Assembly (NCBI GenBank): GCA_913057725.1
Contig: CAJXOS010000003.1
Location: 1-64,000 of the forward strand
Reading direction: 5' to 3'
Length of the DNA stretch: 64,000 nt
DNA from: an uncultured Lewinella sp.
GTDB lineage: Bacteria > Bacteroidota > Bacteroidia > Chitinophagales > Saprospiraceae
A program made the position numbers and the translations under genes. The notes below the pieces were generated by a model that was not told where the DNA came from, did not search any database, and saw only the letters and a program-made list of their open reading frames with translations. The stretch's first letter is position 1. Each line of letters starts with the position of its first letter. Below are positions 49,730-60,900 of the stretch, piece by piece.

Positions 49730-50890
49730 ATGAAGATAGGTATCGTATGCTATCCGACTTATGGGGGAAGTGGTGTTTTGGCCACTGAGCTTGGCCTTGG
49801 CCTGGCTGGACGCGGACATGAAATACACTTTATCACTTACCGACCACCTGCACGCTTAGTTCATTTTCATGAAAACGTGTACTACCATGAGGTAGGTACC
49901 GAAGATTATCCACTCTTCGAGTACACACCTTACGACACAGCATTAGCTAGTAAATTGGTAGATGTAGTGAAATATGAGAACCTGGATCTACTCCATGTTC
50001 ACTATGCCATTCCACACGCAGCGGTGGCCTATATGGCAAAAAAAATACTGCTGACAGAAGGCCGCTACGTGCCAGTAGTGACAACCCTACACGGTACAGA
50101 TATTACCCTGGTGGGGAATAACAAGGCATTCCGACCTGTTGTGGCGTTTTCAATTAATAAGTCAGATGGAGTCACGGCTGTTTCAGAGAGCCTGAGGCAG
50201 CAGACCTTTGATTCTTTTGACATCACGCGAGACATAGAAGTCATTCACAACTTTATTGACTTCAAGCGTTTCCGTCGCGTGAATAAGGATCACTTCCGAA
50301 AGGCCATTGCCCCAGACGGGGAAAAAATACTTGTTCACACGAGTAATTTCCGAAAGGTTAAGCGAGTAGAGGATGTGATTCGGGTTTTCCAGAAGGTGCA
50401 GGAGGTTATGCCTAGTAAGCTGCTCCTTATTGGAGATGGACCAGAGCGCCGTAACATGGAAACCCTGTGCCGTAAGCTCAAGCTATGTGATGAGATTCGC
50501 TTCTTGGGTAAGCAAGATGCGATCGAGGAGTTACTCTCATTAACAGATCTCTTCTTAATGCCTTCGGCCAGTGAGAGTTTTGGTCTGGCAGCTCTTGAAG
50601 CCATGGCTTGTGAGGTGCCGGTAGTTTCTTCTAATGTAGGTGGCTTGCCAGAAGTAAATATCCACGGTAAGACGGGATACCTGGCTGATGTTGGTGACGT
50701 TGACGCTATGGCGAAATACGCCATCAGCATTTTGAAAGATGAGGAGACCTTGAAGCAGTTTCGAACAAACGCTTTGGAGCAAGCTCGCCGCTTTGACCTC
50801 GACATCATTTTGCCGCAATATGAGTCTTACTACGAGGAAGTGCTGCGTACGGCAGTATATCCAGTGGATAGTGAAATAGAAAAAACCTGA
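49730..50890 (+). CDS. bshA: N-acetyl-alpha-D-glucosaminyl L-malate synthase (bacillithiol biosynthesis)
   Basis: MKIGIVCYPTYGGSGVLATELGLGLAGRGHEIHFITYRPPARL; LHVHYAIPHAAVAYMAK; TLHGTDITLVG; MPSASESFGLAALEAMACEVPVV. Confidence 0.94.
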   Translation: MKIGIVCYPTYGGSGVLATELGLGLAGRGHEIHFITYRPPARLVHFHENVYYHEVGTEDYPLFEYTPYDTALASKLVDVVKYENLDLLHVHYAIPHAAVAYMAKKILLTEGRYVPVVTTLHGTDITLVGNNKAFRPVVAFSINKSDGVTAVSESLRQQTFDSFDITRDIEVIHNFIDFKRFRRVNKDHFRKAIAPDGEKILVHTSNFRKVKRVEDVIRVFQKVQEVMPSKLLLIGDGPERRNMETLCRKLKLCDEIRFLGKQDAIEELLSLTDLFLMPSASESFGLAALEAMACEVPVVSSNVGGLPEVNIHGKTGYLADVGDVDAMAKYAISILKDEETLKQFRTNALEQARRFDLDIILPQYESYYEEVLRTAVYPVDSEIEKT

Positions 50891-50909
50891 TCCGGTCTCC
50901 CGAATCAGG
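50886..50909 (-). terminator. Terminator for the small membrane protein gene (minus strand)
   Basis: CCTGATTCGG GAGA CCGGATCAGG with one mismatch, followed by TTTTTT on the minus strand. Confidence 0.7.
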
Positions 50910-50962
50910 CCACGACAATAATACTACACTATCTGATTTATTACTAACTCGTTGGTACGTCC

Positions 50963-51229
50963 TTAGAATAATCCCACTATAGCTAGGAAAAGAGCGGCAC
51001 TGACGCCGGTGATGGCAATCAATAGAAGACCCATGGTCATCTCTCCCCGCTTCACTTCACGCTCCAATTGATTTTGGAAGCGCTGAGCCACGATGGGCGA
51101 AACTGGCTCCAGGATTTCCCCGCTGCGTTTAGCTAGCGGTAGGCCCACTTTAGTAAGACCGGAATTACCTTTTCTTTGTAGGCGACGGTTCTGATTTATC
51201 ATCAGACTAGCAGACATCATGAAGCTCAT
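50963..51229 (-). CDS. Small membrane protein, hypothetical
   Basis: 88 aa with C-terminal TM (GLLLIAITGVSAALFLAIVGLF); flanked by a terminator. Confidence 0.6.
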   Translation of the reverse strand: MSFMMSASLMINQNRRLQRKGNSGLTKVGLPLAKRSGEILEPVSPIVAQRFQNQLEREVKRGEMTMGLLLIAITGVSAALFLAIVGLF

Positions 51230-51463
51230 TGTTTCAGATTATGGGTTATGGAATATAGGCTGTTGCCTCGTTACAATTCAAAGGTGTGGAAATAGGGCGC
51301 AGAATGCCTCTTATTTCGGCTAGCGAACGGAAAATATCGACGAAAGAAAATAGAAGAAAAAGTAGAATTCCTATTGAAGTTTGTTTGTAAGTGTTTGATA
51401 TTCAGCTAATTGAAAGTGATTTCAATTGCAGTGTTAAGTGTTGAAACTCAAGCGGATAGTCTT

Positions 51464-52420
51464 TTAGGGGGCCAGAAAGTGCAATGCAAGTGGCACAATC
51501 GTTATCTGAGAAGGACTCTCTCCGAGGAATTCACCATCCGCCTCAATGAGTAATTCTTGCCCGGGCAATGGTTCAATTTCAATGCTTGTCGTATGTGTTA
51601 GGTGGGCTTTATGATAACTGGCAATTCGTCCTTTGTAAAAACGAAAGGAATTAAGCAAAACAGCTAGTCGGCTTATCTTTCCTACATAGGTGAGCGCCAT
51701 GTTATCACCATTCGCTTCTGCGTGTGGTACTAACTGCATTCCTCCACCAGAGTACTTACCGATTCCTAAATTGATGGTGTAGAAAGGACTATCTACTTCT
51801 TGCTGATTGAACTTGAGTAATCCTCTCTGTGGTTGATATTGAAATAAGCAACGGAAGGTAGCCCAGAAGTAAAATAACTTAGCTGGCAAAAGGCTGGTCT
51901 TTCCCTCCAGAAAACGCACTACGAATGCATCATAGGCTAAACCGGCTACATTTAGGAAAAACCGCTTAGCCACTTTCTTTTCTGAAGTGTGATATTGTAT
52001 GAGACCTAAATTTTGACGCTGTACCTGTGCATTGCGAAAGTAATGGGTCCAGTCCTTCCAAGCGCTGGGGATGTTATGGGTTTTTACCCAGTCATTACCC
52101 GTTCCAACAGGAAGTAAGGCGAAGATCAACTCACTGGAGGGCACCTCTTTTTGAGCCATGATACCATTGACTACCTGATGTGCCATACCGTCGCCGCCGA
52201 CAGCTAGAATATGCCGCAAACCGCTTTGTACACCCATTGCTACGATTTGGGTTGCATCACCGGGGGCACTACTGATATACACTTCCATATTTGGTATGAC
52301 AGTTGCTAAGCGCTCCTGCCATACCGGCCACTCTTTCACCAAACGGCCATTGGCAGATTGAGGGTTGACGATAACGAGCCAGGTGGCCTCTAGATGTGAT
52401 CTTTCAGTATTTTGTATCAT
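51464..52420 (-). CDS. Diacylglycerol/lipid kinase family protein
   Basis: WLVIVNPQSANGRL; ILAVGGDGMAHQVVNGIM; LLPVGTGNDWVKTHNIP. Start at MIQNTERSH (52420). Confidence 0.9.
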   Translation of the reverse strand: MIQNTERSHLEATWLVIVNPQSANGRLVKEWPVWQERLATVIPNMEVYISSAPGDATQIVAMGVQSGLRHILAVGGDGMAHQVVNGIMAQKEVPSSELIFALLPVGTGNDWVKTHNIPSAWKDWTHYFRNAQVQRQNLGLIQYHTSEKKVAKRFFLNVAGLAYDAFVVRFLEGKTSLLPAKLFYFWATFRCLFQYQPQRGLLKFNQQEVDSPFYTINLGIGKYSGGGMQLVPHAEANGDNMALTYVGKISRLAVLLNSFRFYKGRIASYHKAHLTHTTSIEIEPLPGQELLIEADGEFLGESPSQITIVPLALHFLAP

Positions 52421-52465
52421 TGTGGCGGCATCCAAGTCAAAGCAATATCTATATTCCTTCGAGCA

Positions 52466-53383
52466 GTGGCAAATATTCTGGAAATAAAAGAGGTGAGTAA
52501 ACGCTACGGTAGTAAAGTGGCCGTTGATGCAGTCTCGCTTGAAATTCCACAAGGGCGCATTTTTGGTCTCTTAGGACCGAATGGGGCTGGTAAGACTTCT
52601 CTCATACGGATGATTACCACAATAACTCGTCCAGATGAAGGGACCATTTTATTGAATGGCGAACCTTTGCATGCTAATCATCCTCGCCAAATTGGGTATC
52701 TACCAGAAGAACGAGGCCTCTACAAGAAAATGAAGGTAGGTGAGCATCTTATTTACTTAGGCCAGCTGAAAGGCCTTAGTAAGAAAGGTGCAGAAGACGC
52801 AGCTCGTCACTGGTTGGAAAAGCTAGACCTGATGGATCGTTGGGATCAGGCAGTGGAGACCCTGTCAAAAGGGCTACAACAGCAGGTGCAGTTTGTGGCT
52901 ACTGTTATTCATGAACCTAGCCTACTCATCCTGGATGAGCCGTTCTCAGGTTTAGACCCAGTGAACACGAATCGATTGAAGGCAGAGATTAGACAACTGC
53001 ACGAAGCGGGGACCAGTATTATCTTTTCTACCCACCGGATGGAACAGGTAGAAGAGATATGTGAGCACATTGCATTGATCAATGCTGGTCAGAATGTTTT
53101 AAATGGGCGAGTGAGTGAAATCAGAGAACAGTACAAAGAGAACCACTTTCAACTCAGTTACGAAGGAGAACTGCCGAGTAACTTTACGGAAAATTTTACA
53201 GTAGTAAGTCAGCAAAATCAGGAGGTCACTATAGCAGTGCCAGAACAACTTACAGGCAATCAACTGCTCCGTACACTGCTCAATAAGGGCGTACAGATCA
53301 GGGCATTCAATGAGGTACTGCCAAGCTTGAACGAGATATTTATTAGGATTGTCGGCGAGGCAAAACCAGTACAAACTGATTAA
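52466..53383 (+). CDS. ABC transporter ATP-binding protein (NatA-like)
   Basis: Walker A GLLGPNGAGKTSL; LSKGLQQQVQFVATVIHEPSLLILDEPFSGLDP. GTG start at 52466 preferred. Confidence 0.9.
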   Translation: MANILEIKEVSKRYGSKVAVDAVSLEIPQGRIFGLLGPNGAGKTSLIRMITTITRPDEGTILLNGEPLHANHPRQIGYLPEERGLYKKMKVGEHLIYLGQLKGLSKKGAEDAARHWLEKLDLMDRWDQAVETLSKGLQQQVQFVATVIHEPSLLILDEPFSGLDPVNTNRLKAEIRQLHEAGTSIIFSTHRMEQVEEICEHIALINAGQNVLNGRVSEIREQYKENHFQLSYEGELPSNFTENFTVVSQQNQEVTIAVPEQLTGNQLLRTLLNKGVQIRAFNEVLPSLNEIFIRIVGEAKPVQTD

Positions 53384-53387
53384 GACC

Positions 53388-54698
53388 ATGCAGCAGCTAC
53401 GCCTCATCATCAAACGAGAATACTGGACCCGCGTAAGAAGGCGGTCTTTTATCATCGCTACGCTGATCACGCCCTTAGCCTTTGGCTTATTTGTAGTAAT
53501 TGTCAATTACATACTGCAGTATAAGAGTGATGAGGTAATCCGCATTGCAGTGGTCGATCAGGGGGAGCTTTTTTCTGGCGGAATTGCTGACGAAGAGAAT
53601 ATCTTCTTCAAGCAACTGGATGTGGATTTAGAGACGGTTCAGGAAAATTTCTCTGAGTTTGATTATCACGGCATACTGGTCACGCCGCCAGCTGGAAGTG
53701 TACAGCAACAGAAATATACCGCTAAGTACTACACAGATCAAAAACTGACCCTAGAGCTGGAACCCGTCTTAATAGACCGGTTAAAATTTGCTTTGCGCAA
53801 ACATAAAATTGAAGAGCTCGAGCTAGATGAAAAAACGCTCTCTGCGCTCAATAGTCAGGTTGATATTAAACCAACACCAGTAACGCCAGAGGCGGTAGTG
53901 GGTACTTCGCTAGCCGGAAAGATTGCCGCTGTTATTGGCATGGTGATGGCTTTTCTGATGTATACCACCGTCTTTATCTACGGCATGATGGTGATGCGAA
54001 GTGTGATGGAAGAAAAGACTAACCGTATCGTGGAGGTGATGATTTCTTCTGTGCGGCCGTTTCCGCTGATGCTGGGTAAGATTATCGGTGTAGGGTTCGT
54101 AGGGTTAACACAGATAACAGCATGGGCTATCCTGGTGCCCTTGATGTTGATTGGAGTGAACCTTTTCTTCGGTTTCGAAGTAGGAGCAACTAATCTTCCA
54201 GAAGCACCACCCGAGCTTAATGGTATGAACCCAGAACTACTGGCTAATCAAATAATGACAGAGCTCGGCTCATTTAATTGGTGGTTGATACTTCCGCTAT
54301 TCCTGCTGTATTTCCTTGGTGGTTATTTCATGTACGCTGCCTTGTTTGCGGCAGTAGGTTCAGCAATGAGCGATGATCTGGGAGAGAGCCAGTCACTCAC
54401 TATACCGATTACTATTCCCGTCATTTTGGCTTTTTATATTACCATCGCGGCTATTCAATCACCCAACTCTGGCTTGGCGGTGTGGGCATCGATGTTCCCA
54501 TTGTTTTCGCCCATCGTAATGCCAGCGCGCTTGCCTTTTGATCCACCCTGGTGGCAGGTAGCCAGTTCGATTCTCTTGCTCGTACTCGCTTGTATGGCAT
54601 TGGTTTGGTTGTCAGGGCGTATATATCGAGTGGGGATATTGCTCTATGGTAAAAAAGTGAGTCTCTTGGAAATGGGGCGATGGATCTTCAGAAAATAG
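53388..54698 (+). CDS. ABC transporter permease (NatB-like, ABC-2 type)
   Basis: IIKREYWTRVRRRSFIIATLITP; MEEKTNRIVEVMISSVRPFPLMLGKIIGVGFVGLTQ. Confidence 0.92.
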   Translation: MQQLRLIIKREYWTRVRRRSFIIATLITPLAFGLFVVIVNYILQYKSDEVIRIAVVDQGELFSGGIADEENIFFKQLDVDLETVQENFSEFDYHGILVTPPAGSVQQQKYTAKYYTDQKLTLELEPVLIDRLKFALRKHKIEELELDEKTLSALNSQVDIKPTPVTPEAVVGTSLAGKIAAVIGMVMAFLMYTTVFIYGMMVMRSVMEEKTNRIVEVMISSVRPFPLMLGKIIGVGFVGLTQITAWAILVPLMLIGVNLFFGFEVGATNLPEAPPELNGMNPELLANQIMTELGSFNWWLILPLFLLYFLGGYFMYAALFAAVGSAMSDDLGESQSLTIPITIPVILAFYITIAAIQSPNSGLAVWASMFPLFSPIVMPARLPFDPPWWQVASSILLLVLACMALVWLSGRIYRVGILLYGKKVSLLEMGRWIFRK

Positions 54699-54713
54699 CA
54701 AAACCTCTATTCT

Positions 54714-55253
54714 ATGCCGCACCTTGTTGTAGCATCCCGAAACCCAGTAAAAATACAAGCCGCTCTCCAGGGGTTTGAAGAGATGTTTCCACAGCAAACT
54801 TTTACTACTGAAGGTATAAGTGTGCCATCTGGTGTAAATGATCAGCCGATGGGCGATGAGGAAACTTATCAAGGTGCCTGGAACCGTGTGCAAGCGGTCA
54901 AAGCTCAGCAGCCCGAAGCCGATTATTGGATTGGCATTGAGGGAGGGAATATTCGGAAAGGCAAGGAAATGGAGGTAATGGCCTGGATTATTGTTCTTTC
55001 TAATGATCGCATGGGCAAGGCGCGCACCGCGGGCTTTTATCTACCACCCAAAGTTATGGACTTGATTGATCAAGGCTATGAGCTGGGCCATGCGGATGAT
55101 ATTGTCTTCGGTGTGAACAACTCGAAACAAACGGGTGGTTCATCTGGTTTGCTTACTAATGGGGTCATGGACCGGTTGCGCTTTTACGTGCCTGCTGTGG
55201 TTCTGGCCTTAATCCCTTTTTTGAAACCGGATCTCTACCATGAAGCTCAATAA
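54714..55253 (+). CDS. Inosine/xanthosine triphosphatase (YjjX/DUF84 family)
   Basis: VVASRNPVKIQAALQGFEEMFP; GVNDQPMGDEETYQGAWNRVQ; YWIGIEGGN. Confidence 0.9.
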   Translation: MPHLVVASRNPVKIQAALQGFEEMFPQQTFTTEGISVPSGVNDQPMGDEETYQGAWNRVQAVKAQQPEADYWIGIEGGNIRKGKEMEVMAWIIVLSNDRMGKARTAGFYLPPKVMDLIDQGYELGHADDIVFGVNNSKQTGGSSGLLTNGVMDRLRFYVPAVVLALIPFLKPDLYHEAQ

Positions 55254-55602
55254 GATTCTCTACTGGGTGGCTACTGCCATCATGTGTCTAATTTTTCTCT
55301 TTTCTGCCTGGATGTACCTGACCAAATACGATATGGTCAAAGGCTTTTATGAAGCACTAGGATTTCCATATTGGGTCATTTACCCATTAGCGGTAGCTAA
55401 AATATTAGGCGTCGTTGCAATTATCAGCCGTATGTCGAACTTGCTCAAAGAATGGGCCTATGCAGGGTTTTTCTTTGATGCACTCCTGGCTACTGCTGCG
55501 CATTATTATGCCGGACACGGTATTGTTGGTTTGTCCTTGTTGGCGCTTGTGGTGATAGTCCTTTCGCGCTTTTTTGAAGACAGAGCATTCGCTGAAAGTT
55601 GA
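55240..55602 (+). CDS. DoxX-like family protein
   Basis: ~120 aa, four TM; YLTKYDMVKGFYEALGFPYWVIYPLAVAKILGVVAI. Confidence 0.8.
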   Translation: MKLNKILYWVATAIMCLIFLFSAWMYLTKYDMVKGFYEALGFPYWVIYPLAVAKILGVVAIISRMSNLLKEWAYAGFFFDALLATAAHYYAGHGIVGLSLLALVVIVLSRFFEDRAFAES

Positions 55603-55649
55603 GGCGATAAGGCTGTGGTCAACAATTCTCAGGCTACCCCGTTCTTTAT

Positions 55650-55665
55650 TCGTATCATGATACGA
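55650..55665. promoter_or_regulatory. Perfect 16-bp palindrome upstream of the APC permease gene (putative operator)
   Basis: TCGTATCATGATACGA equals its own reverse complement; ends 60 nt before the ATG at 55726. Confidence 0.45.
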
Positions 55666-55725
55666 TAAACAATCCTTTTACCAGCTCACCGTCGTGCCTT
55701 CTTGTGCTGACACCACCATATTTGT

Positions 55726-57933
55726 ATGAAGAAACTTGAACGTCGTCTTTCCCTCTCTTATGTCGTTGCGATCGGTATTGGCGGGATGCTTGGTAGCGGT
55801 ATTTTCGTGCTTCCAGGTATTGCTGCCGCTAAGACGGGCCCTTCTATCTGGTTGGCTTATTTATTGGCGGGTATCTGTGTTTTGCCAGCGGCTCTGTCGA
55901 AGTCGGAATTGGCTACTGCAATGCCAACATCCGGTGGTACCTATGTATATATCGAACGGGCTTTTGGTCCAATGATGGGTACCATTTCTGGTATCGGACT
56001 CTGGCTGTCTCTTCTCCTTAAAAGTTCTTTCGCCCTGGTGGGCTTTGGTGCCTATCTGGCGGTTTTGGCTCATTTGCCACTCAAGCCCGTTGCCTTGGTC
56101 AGTCTGGTGTTGATTTTGTTACTCAACATAATGGGGGTAAAAAAGGTGGGTAAAGCTCAACTCATTATCGTGACAGTGAGCCTTATTGGTTTAGCTGCTT
56201 TGATTTTTGGAGGAGTATGGTCAGTGGAACCTGCCAATTTAGAACCGGCCTTTTTGCATGGGAATATGGGACTCTATGCAGCTACGGCTTTCGTCTTTGT
56301 TTCTTACGCTGGTGTAACAAAAGTGGCCGCTATTGCGGAAGAGATTAAAAATCCTGGGCGTAATCTGCCGATAGCTATGTTGCTGGCATTGGTCTTAGTT
56401 ACTGCACTATACACCCTGATGAGTTTTGCGATGGTAGGAAATATCCCTATCGAAGAATTTAGTAAAGACTTACACCCGGTCTATACGCTTGCTGATAAGG
56501 TGATGGGACATTGGGCTGGAATAGCAGCTGCTGTTTTAGGTGTGGTAACGCTCATTTCCATGGCGAATAGTGGTGTGCTAGCGGCTTCCCGCTTTCCGTT
56601 TGCTATGAGTAGGGATAAGCTTGCGCCAGAACAATTAGGCAAAGTCCACCAAAAGTTTCTGACTCCTATTCTCGCCATTATCTTGACTTGTGGGATGATG
56701 GCCTTGGTCATTATTTTTCTCGAAGTAGAGAAGATTGCCAAGTTGGCGAGTTCATTCAAAGTGATGATGTTCATTTTGGTGAATCTATGTGTAATCGTAC
56801 TCCGTGAGACATCGGTGGCCTGGTATCAGCCAAAGTATCGCTCACCACTTTACCCTTGGATGCAGATATTCGGTATCCTTTCGGGGTTAGGCTTGCTCTA
56901 TGTACTGGGTGCTACTGCACTCTTAGGAGCTTTAGTAATCATCATTCTAGGACTCCTAACGTTCTATCTCTACGGCAAAGCACGTGTACAGCGCAGCGGT
57001 GTACTAAAGGTTTATGGTCATCGTCCGGCGGCTTTTCTATTATATCGTCGACGTCAAAATGCGGCTCGTGCTGCAGGCCAACACGCATTAGAAACACCCG
57101 CAGACCAGAGTAACCTAGATGGAGCGCTGGCTGCGAATGCCCAGGCCGTAACCCCGCTTTTTGGAGCGGAGCGATCACCGGAAATGCTGGTTGAGATGTC
57201 GGCAGCATTAGCTAGGGGTAATAAGGTACAGGTAGTACACTTGCGGGAAGTTCCTGACCAGACGCGTCTGGCAGATGTGCTCGACGATGATCCGCTGGTT
57301 AATGCGCTTAATCGCCGGATTGGCGTCATGGCTGAGGAGCGAAAAGTAGATGTAGATTTTGATGCGGCAGTGACCCATGATTTGGTACAAACCGTGCAAG
57401 AGATTAGTGAGGAGACGCATTGCCGTTGGTTGGTTGCTGGCTGGAACGGTCGACAGACCGCAAATAGCATTTTTGTGCGCAACCCTATGGGCTGGCTCGT
57501 AACACATATCGATAGTAATTTTGCCCTATTCTTAGATAATGGTGTTCGCTATATTCGGCAGATCGTAGTGGCGATACGCCCTGGGCGGCAAAACCCAGCC
57601 TTTATCGAAGCTTGTGATCGTATTGCCTTGTTCTATGGTGCTCAGCTAACACTCATGCGAGTAGTATCACCGAAAGCAAGTGAGGACGAGATTCGGGAAG
57701 TTGAGCAAGAATCAAAAGCATTGCTCGAATCGTGTGAAGCACCAGTTCAGTTGCGCATTGAACCTTCTACAGATCCAGTACAATCAATCTCTGAAGCTTC
57801 GGCCGAGTATGACCTCCTTATTATCGGTACACCAAGTAAGGAGAATTGGTTAGACGTACTGGTAGGTGTGAATAAAGATCGCTTTGCGAAGGACGCAGCC
57901 TGCTCAGTATTGCGGTTGACGTTTAAGGAGTAG
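55726..57933 (+). CDS. APC family amino acid permease with C-terminal universal-stress-protein-like domains
   Basis: IGIGGMLGSGIFVLPGIAAAKTGPSIWLAYLLAG; C-terminal IVVAIRPGRQNPAFIEACDRIALFYGAQLTLMRVV...YDLLIIGTPSKENW. Confidence 0.9.
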   Translation: MKKLERRLSLSYVVAIGIGGMLGSGIFVLPGIAAAKTGPSIWLAYLLAGICVLPAALSKSELATAMPTSGGTYVYIERAFGPMMGTISGIGLWLSLLLKSSFALVGFGAYLAVLAHLPLKPVALVSLVLILLLNIMGVKKVGKAQLIIVTVSLIGLAALIFGGVWSVEPANLEPAFLHGNMGLYAATAFVFVSYAGVTKVAAIAEEIKNPGRNLPIAMLLALVLVTALYTLMSFAMVGNIPIEEFSKDLHPVYTLADKVMGHWAGIAAAVLGVVTLISMANSGVLAASRFPFAMSRDKLAPEQLGKVHQKFLTPILAIILTCGMMALVIIFLEVEKIAKLASSFKVMMFILVNLCVIVLRETSVAWYQPKYRSPLYPWMQIFGILSGLGLLYVLGATALLGALVIIILGLLTFYLYGKARVQRSGVLKVYGHRPAAFLLYRRRQNAARAAGQHALETPADQSNLDGALAANAQAVTPLFGAERSPEMLVEMSAALARGNKVQVVHLREVPDQTRLADVLDDDPLVNALNRRIGVMAEERKVDVDFDAAVTHDLVQTVQEISEETHCRWLVAGWNGRQTANSIFVRNPMGWLVTHIDSNFALFLDNGVRYIRQIVVAIRPGRQNPAFIEACDRIALFYGAQLTLMRVVSPKASEDEIREVEQESKALLESCEAPVQLRIEPSTDPVQSISEASAEYDLLIIGTPSKENWLDVLVGVNKDRFAKDAACSVLRLTFKE

Positions 57934-57985
57934 TAGGTCACATTTGAGGAACTGCTTCCTTGACGAATTTGCCGCACTGAGAATA

Positions 57986-60900
57986 CTACCGCCCCCGAAC
58001 TAATCTAAAACCGAGATAGATTTCCGTCACGGAGGGGGCGCGGTATTGTCGGGTACTTACCCTGCAGTCATAGTCCTGCTGGATCCAGGCACCTCCACGG
58101 ATGACACGGTAGGAGCCATATTCGGGGCCAATCGGATTCCGTTGCGATTGTGCAGAGTAATCGCTATACCAATCGTAACACCATTCCCAAACGTTGCCAC
58201 TCATATCAAAGGTGCCTGCGTTGTTAGGCCTCAACTGGCCCACAGGGTGCGTCTGATCTTTGCTGTTGCGGTCGTACCAGCCCAAGGTGTTCATATCGGT
58301 ACCACCGGCGTAGATGTGACTCTTATTGAGCATAATTCCTCCCCGGGCTGCATATTCCCATTCCGCCTCCGTAGGTAGTCGATAGCCGTTTGTCGTTCCT
58401 CCCCGGGTGCTATTTAAATCTGCAAAACCTGTTTTTAGATTTATAGTGTAGGCTGGTTGATAGCCATGCTGCTCACTTAGCCAGTTGCAGTACTCCACAG
58501 CGTCCAACCAACTCACGTTGATTACCGGACGATTACTGCGCCCCCAACCATTATCATCAGGTTTTGGACGACCGGTAGATTCACAGAAGAGATCATATTC
58601 TGCAAAGGTTACCTCGTAGATGCCCATGTAGAAATTATCAATCGAGACTTCGTGTACCGGGCGTTCATCCTCGGCATATTCTCCGGTCTCGTCTCCCATT
58701 AAAAAGCCGCCACCGCTGATGAGTTCCATGCGTGGCCGCGGAATATCTCTCAATAATCGAACGGGGTTTGATAGCACAAATGGATTTGTGCGGAGTAGAT
58801 CTTTTTGTGTAGAAATTTCGCGCTCAAATCGCTTGTAGCCAGGTGCATCAATGATGAGGTCAAATACCTCAACATCCTGGTTCGTTAGCTCTCCTTCAAT
58901 GTAGAAGTCTCCATACTTACCCAGTTGCCCGTTGAACTGCAAAAGCGATTGCGTCACGCGGTTTGGCTTTTGTTGAAGTGTAACAACAAAGTTCGATACA
59001 GGGCCCCGTGTAGTCGCATCGATGACCTCCCCTTCAAGCCGGAAGGCCTGTGCTCGAGTTTGCTGTGGGGGTGGACTCTGCGGTCTGCTTGAAGGTTGTT
59101 TCCAGCTGTGTGCAAATTCTTGCTCGAATGTCTGAAGGAGGTGTTCAGATGCAGGGTCAACGAGCGTTATTGTTAGCTGTTCTAATTCTCCCGGACTACG
59201 CCTTGGAGGTTCCATGCGCAAGTCTACCGATGAACGTCCAGCTGCAATCACTTGGCTCACTTCCGTTGGTTGGGTGCCGGCACCCTGAGCGCTCATAATG
59301 AGTTCTCCTCCATCCGGGTATATAGCAGGATCTACGTAGTAATTCACCGACACTGTTAGTACGCGATCACCAATGTGTACTGGAGTGATATCAACAATTC
59401 TAGAGCGTTCACGTCCAATTAATGTCTCAAGGTTAGGGCTGAAGTTGATGGACTGGAAGTAATCTAGAGAATCAAGCAAATCATAGTAATACAAACTTGA
59501 GTCTTCGGGGCTACCAGCATAATAATGAATCACGCCTCGGGTGTGCCAGATATCGAGAAGTGTACTATCTGATCGTTCTGCTGCATCGAGTAGTTCGAGG
59601 GCTTCTGGTAGTACTGCTTGCCCAAGGCTGTCACTCAGATAACCATTGAGTTCCTGCACGGCGGCATTGAGGTATAGCTTACTTAGATTAGCATTGGCCA
59701 GGGAGTAGGTAATTGCCGTACCATTGAACGATTCACCATTGCTATGGAGGAAACTAGAGGCGGTCCGTAGGGCATTTCTAAAGGCTACGCTAGCGCTTGT
59801 GTCTCCCAAAGTAGCAACTGATGCTTGTTCTACGCCCAGATTATTGTAGATAATAGCACTGTCAATAATCTCAGTTTCTTGAACGAAGAAGTAATCCCGC
59901 AATGGCGGCTCCTCATTTCCAAGGGTTTGGTTTTGCGGCTCCGAGAAAACCAACTTGTAGAGCTGGTCAGACCCACCGAGATGCCATCCTACTAGCAAGA
60001 GAACAAGATAAGCGGCAGTGAGCCAAAGTGCACGCTTGAGGTCGGTACGGTCTTCTTCCTGAGGAGCCAGGTCTTCCTCTTCTATTTCTTCAATCCAGTT
60101 GTCTTCAAGCCATTCTCGTAAAGACTTGACCGGGGGGCTCATCTTCTGAGCCATCTTTTGAGCAGGTTGACTGGAAGCTTGATTTACAATTCGCTCTAGG
60201 TCTGCTTCTTGAGCCGGAGTTAACAATTCATGCTGTAGCATGAAGCGCATGGTCTGCTGATGGTTTTCGTCCATCGGAGCCAAGGCGAAATCTTGTACCG
60301 CTAGCGCTGACTCCAGGTCGCGATGAGCATGGGAGCCTTCACTAATTAACCGTACGGCGACCAATTCTTCTTGCACTGCCGCTCGGGCCAAGCGTTCATC
60401 GGACGGGCTAAGGCTAGCGATCATTTCTCGTCGCAGACGTTCGTCAAATCGATCTCCCTGCAAAGTCGGGATACGAGCAAGGCGTAGAAGATTATCATAG
60501 GTGATATCAGCACCCAGCGCTCTTCCTATGGCGATTGTCATTTCCCAACTTGGAATCGGGAAGACTGCTAGGGCCTTAAACCAACGCACCAGCATTGGAT
60601 CATAAGTTTGCAAGTACTCTTCTATAAAGCGCCAACGCCGCCAATTACGATGTTCTGTATCACTATCCTGTCGCGCACTAATCTGAGCGGCCTGCCAGCG
60701 ATCATAGGCGTTACCGTCAGGTAGCAGTTCGCCGTCGTTTTCAATGTGGAGAGCGGCCCCTGCTAGCCCTGCGCTGTCGGCTGGGAAAACATTGAAAATT
60801 CGCGACAGTAGTTTTTCACGGTAACTCCAACTGGCTGGCGGCACTGGTGTTAGAAGCAGGCGCAACTCCCATTGCCGAAGTACATTCGCGTAGGCAGATC

